A model generated the notes under the pieces. That model searched no databases. It was given only the letters and a program-made list of their open reading frames with translations, and was not told where the DNA came from. The translations under genes were made by a program, and so were the position numbers. DNA of 19,081 nucleotides from Minisyncoccota bacterium (GTDB lineage: Bacteria > Patescibacteriota > Minisyncoccia > Phycocordibacterales > UBA1006), in NCBI GenBank assembly GCA_937970115.1, contig CALBVO010000062.1, forward strand, positions 1-19,081, read 5' to 3'. Shown here piece after piece: positions 14,558 through 19,081 of this stretch (position 1 is the stretch's first letter; the number at the start of each line of letters is the position of its first letter).

Positions 14558-15235
14558 ATGGAACATACTCCTGAAAAACAAAAACAATATTTCCAATTTG
14601 CCTATCAAACCGGAAGTGATATTTGGACCCATCTACCCTATCGCTACAAGGCAGAGCAAATGTTACCACCTATGGAACGTGATGCTTTAGTTTTAGATAT
14701 TGGAGCGGGTCGTGGTTTATGGGCTGCAAAACTCGTTGGGCTGGGTTATCGTGTACTAGGGATTGATTATGTTCAAGCAATTGTCGAGAAGGTAAATATG
14801 CGTATCAAGGAAGACGGCTATACCGACCGCGCACGGTTTATTGTTGGGAATGCACTTGAAATCCCCTTTGTTGATAATGGATTTGATATGGTGACCGACA
14901 TTGGAACCTTTCAACATTTGAAACACAAGGAATGGCCACAATATGTAACTGAAATGTACCGCGTTATCAAAAAGAATGGATATTTTCTCAAAGTATCATT
15001 ATCACGACGTACTACACGATTCCTGGGTTGGGTACCTGGATCAACCACAAATGGAGATTTCACAAAATTTGGTGTTCACTATCATTTCTTTACAGAAGAA
15101 GAAATTCACAATACCTTTGGTGAACATTTCGATATTATTGATCAACAATTTGAAACCTATAATTCACAATCAGATCCGGACGATAATGTAACATTAGTTT
15201 TCACATTAATGCAAAAGAAAAACGCTTCGATTTAA
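14558..15235 (+). CDS. Class I SAM-dependent methyltransferase
   Basis: A 225-aa Rossmann-fold methyltransferase of the Methyltransf_11/25 type. Motif I VLDIGAGRG (45-53), the acidic residue binding the SAM ribose (D70, in VLGIDY), a motif II/III region VGNALEIPF (96-104) and motif IV-like FDMVTDIGTFQHL (109-121) are visible. The substrate is unknown; the aromatic/His-rich C-terminal half (HYHFFTEEEIHNTFG) suggests a small-molecule or lipid target, but this is not diagnostic. There is no signal peptide, so it is cytosolic. It is transcribed on its own: a terminator lies upstream and its own terminator overlaps the stop codon. Confidence 0.85.
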   Translation: MEHTPEKQKQYFQFAYQTGSDIWTHLPYRYKAEQMLPPMERDALVLDIGAGRGLWAAKLVGLGYRVLGIDYVQAIVEKVNMRIKEDGYTDRARFIVGNALEIPFVDNGFDMVTDIGTFQHLKHKEWPQYVTEMYRVIKKNGYFLKVSLSRRTTRFLGWVPGSTTNGDFTKFGVHYHFFTEEEIHNTFGEHFDIIDQQFETYNSQSDPDDNVTLVFTLMQKKNASI

Positions 15236-15248
15236 CGAAGTCGTTTTT
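15218..15248. terminator. Bidirectional terminator overlapping the methyltransferase stop
   Basis: AAAAACG-CTTCG (15218-15229) and CGAAG-T-CGTTTTT (15236-15248) pair with one bulged T; the 6-nt loop contains the TAA stop. T-runs on both strands serve the convergent gene ending at 15255. Confidence 0.8.
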
Positions 15249-15254
15249 TAAATT

Positions 15255-15611
15255 TTAGAATAAAAAGATTTTTTTTGTTTTTAAATTTCTAGCATATATT
15301 TCTCCATGATTATAAAACATATTTTCTTTTTTTTGTTTAAAAAGTTGTTGAGTTCCAAAAATAACAGAAGCTAATGGGTTAAGTTTTAATGTTTGTTGAT
15401 CAATAACACGACCAGTATTATTACACACGGGCATTTTACCTGAGTTAAGTAATTTTAAACGATTTGTAGCTTTTTTATACTGATCTAGAGACATTTTTTT
15501 TGCCCTATCACTATCAGGTCGACCCTCATATTTTTTAAGTATTAATTCGGTTTCTGAGATTTTTTGGTTGATTACACTAACCAAACTTTTTAGTTCATTT
15601 TGATTACACAT
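15255..15611 (-). CDS. Divergent DksA/TraR-like small protein, 118 aa
   Basis: N-terminal helical region (about 4-55) and then LLNSGKMPVCNNTGRVIDQQTLKLNP, which lines up with the zinc-finger region of the DksA-like protein at 9032-9382 (IDAGTYGTCEVSGEPIPEARLMANP). It has one Cys, with Thr in place of the second and no distal Cys pair. The C-terminal extension is basic (KQKKEN...KTKK). The frame is open to an ATG at 15656, but that ATG overlaps the -10 of a TTGACA / 16 nt / TATTAT promoter, so the ATG at 15609-15611 is preferred, giving a leader of about 30 nt. No Shine-Dalgarno is seen. DksA/TraR assignment rests on the short alignment only. Confidence 0.6.
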   Translation of the reverse strand: MCNQNELKSLVSVINQKISETELILKKYEGRPDSDRAKKMSLDQYKKATNRLKLLNSGKMPVCNNTGRVIDQQTLKLNPLASVIFGTQQLFKQKKENMFYNHGEIYARNLKTKKIFLF

Positions 15612-15647
15612 AAAAAAAATTATTAAGTTATTATTTATTTGTAATTT

Positions 15648-15675
15648 ATAATACATAAATAAATATTTTTGTCAA
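15648..15675 (-). promoter_or_regulatory. Promoter of the second DksA-like gene
   Basis: Minus strand TTGACA (15670-15675), 16-nt spacer, TATTAT (15648-15653). The -35 directly touches the terminator of the desaturase gene. Confidence 0.6.
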
Positions 15676-15701
15676 AAAACCACTTCAAATGAAGTGGTTT
15701 T
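15676..15701 (-). terminator. Terminator of the desaturase gene
   Basis: AAAACCACTTCA (15676-15687) and TGAAGTGGTTTT (15690-15701) are perfect 12-bp arms; a realistic loop opens the innermost pairs. On the minus strand a T-run follows and runs into TTGACA of the next gene. It begins 15 nt after the desaturase stop. Confidence 0.85.
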
Positions 15702-15716
15702 GGGTTAAATATTAAA

Positions 15717-16823
15717 TTATCTAACCTGCAAAGCAGGTGGTTTTTTGCCCATTTCCTTTAACTGTCGATAATGCTCAGAAACAGCTTGCCAAAATGTATT
15801 GTACTCATTGTACGGCAAACTAAATTCTTTAGCAGTTTCTTTTACTATCTGTGCCAGTTTGTTGTAATGAATGTGGCTAATGTGCGAAAATAAATGATGC
15901 TCTACTTGTCGGTTCAATCCACCTGTATAAAACTCTACAAACTTACTTTTTGGAGAAAAGTTAGAGGTAGTAAACAGTTGATGAATTGCCCAGGTGTTTT
16001 TCATATTCACTTCGGTGTCTGGTTCAGGCATTTCAGTATTAGGCATAACATGTGCTAATTGAAAAATAACACTTAAAATAATCCCCGCTGTATAATGCAT
16101 TAGCACAAATCCAATTAAAACTTCCCACCAAGCAAATCCAACATACAGCGGTAAGGCTACCCATATGCAATAGTAGACTATTTTACCTATTATAAGCTTA
16201 ATCCATTGCGTTGCTGGATGTGGCATTTTACCATAAGCTAATTTACGTTTTAGATAGCGATATGTTTGCATAAAATCAGTAGTAATGGCCCAATTTACAG
16301 TGAGCAAACCATATAAGAAAAACGCATAATATTTTTGGTATTTATGAAAGCTGTACCATTTTGCATGCTTAGAAAATCTAATGATTCTACCAGCATCAAT
16401 ATCTTCATCATGTCCTTGTATGTTTGTGTAGGTATGGTGCAGTACGTTGTGTTGCACCTTCCAGTTGTAATCGTTACCAGCTAAAATGTAAATACTACTG
16501 CCCATTAATTTATTTACCCATTTTTTACTAGAAAACGAGCCGTGGTTTGCATCGTGCATTACATTCATACCAACACCAGCCATACCTATGCCGGTAATAA
16601 CCATACACACAATTTGTAACCAGGTAGGCATATTAATAGACAGTAACAATATTAATGGTCCAAGTAATAACGTGAACATTAATACTGCTTTACTGTATAA
16701 TTTCCAGTTTCCTGTGCGCTTTAAATTATTTTCTTTAAAATAATGGTTTATACGCTTATTGAGTGTTTTAAAAAAATTTGTAGGATCCTTGCGAGAAAAT
16801 ACAATTTGTTGTTTATTTTTCAT
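15717..16823 (-). CDS. Membrane fatty acid desaturase (acyl-CoA/front-end type)
   Basis: Di-iron integral membrane desaturase introducing a double bond into acyl chains. The 368-aa product has the three His boxes: HDANH (90-94), HNVLHH (125-130) and QVEHH (306-310), plus H258 in QLAHVMP. Hydrophobic segments lie at about 45-63, 68-88, 164-182, 206-230 and 233-256. The Q in the third box is typical of front-end / linoleoyl-CoA-type desaturases; no cytochrome b5 domain is fused, so an external electron donor is needed. The style (MHDANHGSFSSKKWVN, WKVQHNVLHHTYTNIQGHDED) recalls Flavobacteria/Bacteroidetes enzymes, suggesting transfer. Consistently, it lacks the extended -10 just before the start codon that its neighbours have, and no fatty-acid synthesis gene lies nearby. 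Function is confident; donor origin is inference. Confidence 0.93.
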   Translation of the reverse strand: MKNKQQIVFSRKDPTNFFKTLNKRINHYFKENNLKRTGNWKLYSKAVLMFTLLLGPLILLLSINMPTWLQIVCMVITGIGMAGVGMNVMHDANHGSFSSKKWVNKLMGSSIYILAGNDYNWKVQHNVLHHTYTNIQGHDEDIDAGRIIRFSKHAKWYSFHKYQKYYAFFLYGLLTVNWAITTDFMQTYRYLKRKLAYGKMPHPATQWIKLIIGKIVYYCIWVALPLYVGFAWWEVLIGFVLMHYTAGIILSVIFQLAHVMPNTEMPEPDTEVNMKNTWAIHQLFTTSNFSPKSKFVEFYTGGLNRQVEHHLFSHISHIHYNKLAQIVKETAKEFSLPYNEYNTFWQAVSEHYRQLKEMGKKPPALQVR

Positions 16824-16836
16824 AACTATGTAGTTT

Positions 16837-16858
16837 TTAAGATTTATATTTATCTTAA
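16837..16858. promoter_or_regulatory. Inverted repeat upstream of the desaturase, candidate operator
   Basis: TTAAGAT (16837-16843) and ATCTTAA (16852-16858) are exact reverse complements with 8 bp between them, centred about 24 bp before the desaturase ATG. The AT-rich composition means a chance origin is possible. It could bind a dimeric regulator. Confidence 0.35.
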
Positions 16859-16912
16859 TCCTAACTGTTTTTAATTAAAACGTCGATAATCTATTGTTGA
16901 TAATATGTTAAA

Positions 16913-16921
16913 TGATAATCT
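16913..16921 (+). promoter_or_regulatory. Promoter of the exonuclease III gene
   Basis: TGA-TAATCT, hexamer 16916-16921, ends 8 nt before the ATG at 16930. The upstream in-frame ATG (16912) lies inside this element, which excludes it as the start if the promoter is right. Confidence 0.55.
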
Positions 16922-16929
16922 ATAGATAT

Positions 16930-17706
16930 ATGAAAATTATCTCATGGAACGTCAACGGATTTCGCGCATGGAATCAAAAACCAGGAACACTTGAATTTTT
17001 TAATACAAATGAACAACCTGATATTTTTTGCTTACAAGAAACAAAAGCTCAACCAGATCAAATAGACACATCACTCTTTCCGGATTATCCGTATACCTTT
17101 TTACATAGTGCCGAGAAAAAGGGTTATTCCTCTACCGCAATTTTTTCAAAAAAAGAACCAATAAAAGTTTGGTATGGAATGAAGAACTCACCAATAGAAA
17201 ACGAAGGACGCATCATCAATGCAGAATTTGAAAAATTTATTCTAGTGACGGTGTATACACCAAACGCAAAACCTGATTTAACACGCGTAGATTTGCGGCA
17301 CCAACAATGGGACACAGCTTTTTTAAAGCATATGAAAAAATTAGAAAAGAAAAAACCAGTAATCGTCTGTGGTGATTTAAATGTTGCACATAAACCAATT
17401 GATCTTGCGCGACCTGATGCAAATAAAACAACGGTAACAAAACCTGGAAGCCCAGGATTCACCGACAAAGAACGAGCAGGAATACAAAATATTATCGATG
17501 CTGGATTTATTGATACCTTCCGAAAACACCATCCGGAAAAGATTCAATATTCATGGTGGTCATATCGTGCTGCTGCACGAGAGCGGAATGTTGGATGGAG
17601 AATTGATTATTTTTTAACATCACCAAAAATCAAAACCAAAGACGCAATCATTTATGACCACGTAACAGGTTCTGATCACTGCCCGGTTGGGATTATATTA
17701 CAATAA
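16930..17706 (+). CDS. xth: Exodeoxyribonuclease III (AP endonuclease family)
   Basis: Base-excision repair enzyme cutting 5' of abasic sites and acting as a 3'-5' exonuclease on duplex DNA. The 258-aa product begins with the family N-terminus MKIISWNVNGFRAW. Catalytic and metal residues are present: E37 (LQETK), Y109 (VYTPNA), D149/N151 (GDLNVAH), and D249/H250 (GSDHCPVG). WWSYRAAARERNVGWRIDY (209-227) is the usual DNA-contacting stretch. The start at 16930 is preferred over an in-frame ATG six codons upstream, both from the family N-terminus and from the promoter position. It is divergent from the desaturase. No hairpin terminator is seen after the stop, so some read-through into the next gene is possible. 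Confidence 0.96.
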   Translation: MKIISWNVNGFRAWNQKPGTLEFFNTNEQPDIFCLQETKAQPDQIDTSLFPDYPYTFLHSAEKKGYSSTAIFSKKEPIKVWYGMKNSPIENEGRIINAEFEKFILVTVYTPNAKPDLTRVDLRHQQWDTAFLKHMKKLEKKKPVIVCGDLNVAHKPIDLARPDANKTTVTKPGSPGFTDKERAGIQNIIDAGFIDTFRKHHPEKIQYSWWSYRAAARERNVGWRIDYFLTSPKIKTKDAIIYDHVTGSDHCPVGIILQ

Positions 17707-17716
17707 TCAGGGTCTT

Positions 17717-17725
17717 TGCTATACT
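17717..17725 (+). promoter_or_regulatory. Promoter upstream of the 129-aa secreted protein gene
   Basis: TGC-TATACT, hexamer 17720-17725, is identical to the yifB and methyltransferase -10 elements. Here the start codon is 80 nt further on, giving an unusually long leader for this window. Confidence 0.6.
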
Positions 17726-17741
17726 GTTTACAGAAACAAAA

Positions 17742-17780
17742 TGTGACTAGACAAATCACAGGTAATAAAAAAATGGTCTA
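17742..17780 (+). promoter_or_regulatory. Possible H-type pseudoknot in the 5' leader
   Basis: Stem 1: TGTGA (17742-17746) with TCACA (17756-17760). Stem 2: TAGAC (17748-17752, inside the stem-1 loop) with GTCTA (17776-17780). Loop 3 (17761-17775) is A-rich. This is a compact H-type topology but only five pairs per stem, so chance cannot be excluded. It does not match a riboswitch consensus I can recall with confidence. Confidence 0.3.
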
Positions 17781-17805
17781 AAAAAATAATATTAAGTTAA
17801 AATTT

Positions 17806-18195
17806 TTGAACAATGTTAAAAAAATTTTCTTTTTCGTATGTGCACTATGTTCTCTAGTTATATACGCCGTTGAATTACCTGATATCCATGACGAAATAAT
17901 GGATTCTCAGGTAACTGTACCCAATAACACCCTTGATGTATTGAGTACAACAAATCTAAATTTCATAAATAATGTAGATGTACCCAAGGCACCTGATATA
18001 TTTGTAAAAAATACAATGACACGTACAGATATTGCCAGCATTACATTAACTGCAGATTTGCCAAAACCACCTGATATTTTTACTTCAACATTTGAACATA
18101 CCAAAACAGAGGATGAAGCAATGCATGCACAATATCCAAGTAGAAACATGGATGGTTTGCTACCTATTGACCCTGGCTGGCAAAAAAATAAATAA
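17806..18195 (+). CDS. Secreted small protein with repeated Pro-Asp-Ile motifs, 129 aa
   Basis: Family not recognised. An N-terminal signal peptide or anchor (MNNVKKIFFFVCALCSLVIYAV, basic then hydrophobic, residues 1-22) is followed by about 107 polar residues with no further Cys. Three related motifs occur: VELPDIHDE (22-30), DVPKAPDIF (58-66) and DLPKPPDIF (84-92), the last two nearly identical and 26 residues apart. The start is TTG; there is no in-frame ATG or GTG between the stop at 17779 and this point. The ATG at 17812 is in another frame that soon stops. No Shine-Dalgarno is visible. It stands alone between exonuclease III and the small membrane proteins, with its own promoter, long leader and terminator, which suggests separate regulation. 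Confidence 0.65.
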   Translation: MNNVKKIFFFVCALCSLVIYAVELPDIHDEIMDSQVTVPNNTLDVLSTTNLNFINNVDVPKAPDIFVKNTMTRTDIASITLTADLPKPPDIFTSTFEHTKTEDEAMHAQYPSRNMDGLLPIDPGWQKNK

Positions 18196-18226
18196 AGAAA
18201 TCTAGTTATAGAATAATAGCAAGAGA

Positions 18227-18255
18227 AAAATCCGAGTATCTGATGCTCGGATTTT
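18227..18255. terminator. Terminator of the 129-aa gene
   Basis: AAAATCCGAG (18227-18236) and CTCGGATTTT (18246-18255) form a perfect 10-bp stem with a 9-nt loop and a T-run, 31 nt after the stop codon. Confidence 0.85.
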
Positions 18256-18265
18256 AAATTTAAAT

Positions 18266-18274
18266 TGCTATATT
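18266..18274 (+). promoter_or_regulatory. Promoter of the first 51-aa gene
   Basis: TGC-TATATT, hexamer 18269-18274, ends 7 nt before the ATG at 18282. It follows the terminator of the previous gene by 10 nt. Confidence 0.6.
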
Positions 18275-18281
18275 AATATAT

Positions 18282-18437
18282 ATGAATAAAACAAAAACAT
18301 TACATATTATTAGTATTGCGTTGGGATTATTAGGTATCGGAATGATCGTCGTTGGAATGAAAATGAATGTACTCGCTCCTGGAATGACTGGGGTTGGATT
18401 TCTATTGATTACCTGGGCATTACGAGTATTACGTTAA
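18282..18437 (+). CDS. Small two-helix membrane protein, 51 aa (copy 1)
   Basis: Encodes MNKTKTLHIISIALGLLGIG followed by a short turn and a second hydrophobic helix: membrane segments about 8-26 and 33-49, joined by KMNVLAPGMTG. Its neighbour at 18507-18662 is exactly the same length and aligns without gaps over 30 residues, sharing the LxPxxTGVGF core, so the two are tandem paralogues. An extended -10 lies 7 nt before the ATG, and the previous gene is closed by a terminator, which supports a real gene despite its size. No function can be assigned; toxin, holin-like or membrane-partner roles are all conjecture. Confidence 0.65.
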   Translation: MNKTKTLHIISIALGLLGIGMIVVGMKMNVLAPGMTGVGFLLITWALRVLR

Positions 18438-18490
18438 ACGATCCTTGACTATTTTTTATTTAAAATAATGAATCTTTATTGAAAAATATA

Positions 18491-18499
18491 TGGTAAGAT
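18491..18499 (+). promoter_or_regulatory. Promoter of the second 51-aa gene
   Basis: TGG-TAAGAT, with hexamer 18494-18499 and TG at 18491-18492, ends 7 nt before the ATG at 18507. This repeats the arrangement of the first copy. Confidence 0.5.
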
Positions 18500-18506
18500 T
18501 TGATAT

Positions 18507-18662
18507 ATGGAATTAATTATTTTTCGAATTATCAGCGTGGTTATTTTTGCCCTTGGATTCAGCATGATTATATTAGGTGAAAAGAAAAAAATACTTCCAC
18601 CGACACTGACCGGTGTTGGATTTACCGTTATCGCTGGAGCATTATTTTTACTAACAATCTAA
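18507..18662 (+). CDS. Small two-helix membrane protein, 51 aa (copy 2)
   Basis: Paralogue of the 51-aa product at 18282-18437: membrane segments about 3-22 and 33-50 with the basic turn GEKKKILPPTLTG. The LPPTLTGVGF core corresponds to LAPGMTGVGF in copy 1, while the helix residues are largely changed, showing the pair is old and under constraint at the turn. It has its own extended -10 promoter, and a terminator overlaps its stop codon. Positive charges in the turn suggest both termini face outward by the positive-inside rule, but the termini are too short to be sure. Confidence 0.65.
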   Translation: MELIIFRIISVVIFALGFSMIILGEKKKILPPTLTGVGFTVIAGALFLLTI

Positions 18663-18675
18663 CCTCGTAGAGGTT
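18661..18675 (+). terminator. Short terminator overlapping the second 51-aa stop
   Basis: AACCTC (18661-18666) and GAGGTT (18670-18675), 3-nt loop, followed by TTTATTTT. The left arm includes the last two bases of the TAA stop. Confidence 0.75.
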
Positions 18676-18681
18676 TTTATT

Positions 18682-18710
18682 TTGACAAAATTAGTTTTAT
18701 TGTATTTAAT
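18682..18710 (+). promoter_or_regulatory. Promoter of the 85-aa gene
   Basis: Perfect TTGACA (18682-18687), 17-nt spacer, TTTAAT (18705-18710). It leaves a leader of about 23 nt, and the -35 sits just past the terminator T-run of the preceding gene. Confidence 0.65.
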
Positions 18711-18739
18711 ATTAAGAGAAAAAACAAAATACAAATCAC

Positions 18740-18997
18740 ATGAAATATTTTAAAACAAAAATTATTATTTATTTTGATAATCCAAAATATTTTTCTGAGA
18801 TCTTCAAAAAAAAATTTGGTATACATGTTTGTGAGACAACCAGTGGATATACTCGTGAAGAATTTCTTCATTTATTATCTCATCCCAAATTTACTAGAGC
18901 ACATATATTATCTATTGCAACAGAGATTGGAATCCTAAACAAACGAGGTATAAAATTTCAAGGTGAAATCCTTAAAGATCAATTAATATTAATTTAA
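18740..18997 (+). CDS. Hypothetical protein, 85 aa
   Basis: Not recognised. A small, basic, soluble-looking protein, with one Cys (31) and no signal peptide. An N-terminal strand-like stretch (KTKIIIYF) leads to a helical centre containing SGYTREEFLHLLSHPKF and a C-terminal strand-like end. Preceded by a consensus promoter with a short untranslated leader; no Shine-Dalgarno is seen. The next gene begins 11 nt after its stop, so the two are probably cotranscribed. Confidence 0.6.
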   Translation: MKYFKTKIIIYFDNPKYFSEIFKKKFGIHVCETTSGYTREEFLHLLSHPKFTRAHILSIATEIGILNKRGIKFQGEILKDQLILI

Positions 18998-19008
18998 AAC
19001 TGAAAACC

Positions 19009-19081
19009 ATGCTTACAAGAACTGACCCAATAGCCCTAAAGGCCTACCAACTTGGACGTGACTGTACCTTGTTACATCAAC
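19009..19081 (+). CDS. Start of a gene cut by the window edge
   Basis: An open frame from ATG gives MLTRTDPIALKAYQLGRDCT and four more residues before the window ends. Base composition is noticeably richer in G/C than the flanking DNA, and the spacing of 11 nt from the 85-aa gene suggests an operon. Too short to identify; it could also be a chance frame. Confidence 0.4.
   Translation, partial: MLTRTDPIALKAYQLGRDCTLLHQ

Noticed and set aside
16885..16913. dif-like sequence (ATATGTTAAAT at 16903-16913 resembles the right arm of bacterial dif)
   Set aside because: The left arm positions do not match a Xer-binding arm (about 4 of 11 bases), so it is probably chance in AT-rich DNA.
16912..16929. 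Upstream ATG for exonuclease III adding six residues
   Set aside because: It lies inside the putative -10 element, and the family N-terminus begins with the ATG at 16930.
17742..17780. preQ1-type riboswitch
   Set aside because: Topology and A-rich loop are reminiscent, but the conserved preQ1 loop sequence is not present, so only a generic pseudoknot is reported.
1..19081. CRISPR array, insertion sequence or prophage
   Set aside because: No spaced direct repeats, transposase or phage structural genes were seen; the tyrosine recombinase has Xer length and no mobile cargo.

Overview
The window (about 19 kb, AT-rich) looks like a chromosomal piece of an uncultivated, small-genome bacterium, most likely of the Patescibacteria / Candidate Phyla Radiation. 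The signs are short intergenic spaces, long lineage-type secreted or membrane-anchored proteins with no clear homologue outside that group, DksA/TraR-like proteins with decayed zinc fingers, and a LysM/M23 envelope hydrolase beside ComM (YifB) and a single Xer-type recombinase. This assignment is inference from gene style. No rRNA or intact tRNA gene is present.

Layout. 1-217: a promoter firing out of the left edge and the long hairpin terminator of uvrD. 218-5736 (minus strand): UvrD/PcrA helicase, a 237-aa coiled-coil protein, a 107-aa acidic protein and a 790-aa membrane scaffold-like protein. 5737-7028: AT-rich divergent promoter region, then a plus-strand LysM-LysM-M23 peptidase whose N-terminal coding extension lacks a normal start codon. 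7194-9382 (minus): ComM/YifB ATPase, a 308-bp non-coding stretch with a tRNA-like T-arm remnant and a large hairpin, and a DksA/TraR-like protein. 9557-13327 (minus): an 1136-aa membrane-anchored peptidoglycan-binding protein and ribosomal protein S15. 13476-15235 (plus): a Xer-type tyrosine recombinase and a SAM-dependent methyltransferase. 15255-16823 (minus): a second, more divergent DksA/TraR-like protein and a fatty acid desaturase of Bacteroidetes character. 16930-19081 (plus): exonuclease III, a secreted repeat protein with a long structured leader, two tandem 51-aa paralogous membrane proteins, an unknown 85-aa protein and the start of another gene.

Functional themes are DNA repair and recombination (UvrD, ExoIII, ComM, Xer), envelope remodelling (M23 peptidase and the peptidoglycan-binding protein), and poorly characterised small or membrane proteins. 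The most consistent unexplained signal is regulatory: about 13 genes have a -10 hexamer, usually of the extended TGnTATACT/TATAAT type, ending only 6-10 nt before the start codon. This predicts largely leaderless mRNAs. It also fixes several start codons and marks the exceptions (desaturase, 129-aa secreted protein, second DksA-like gene, 85-aa protein) as differently controlled. Terminators are often packed against stop codons and against the next promoter.
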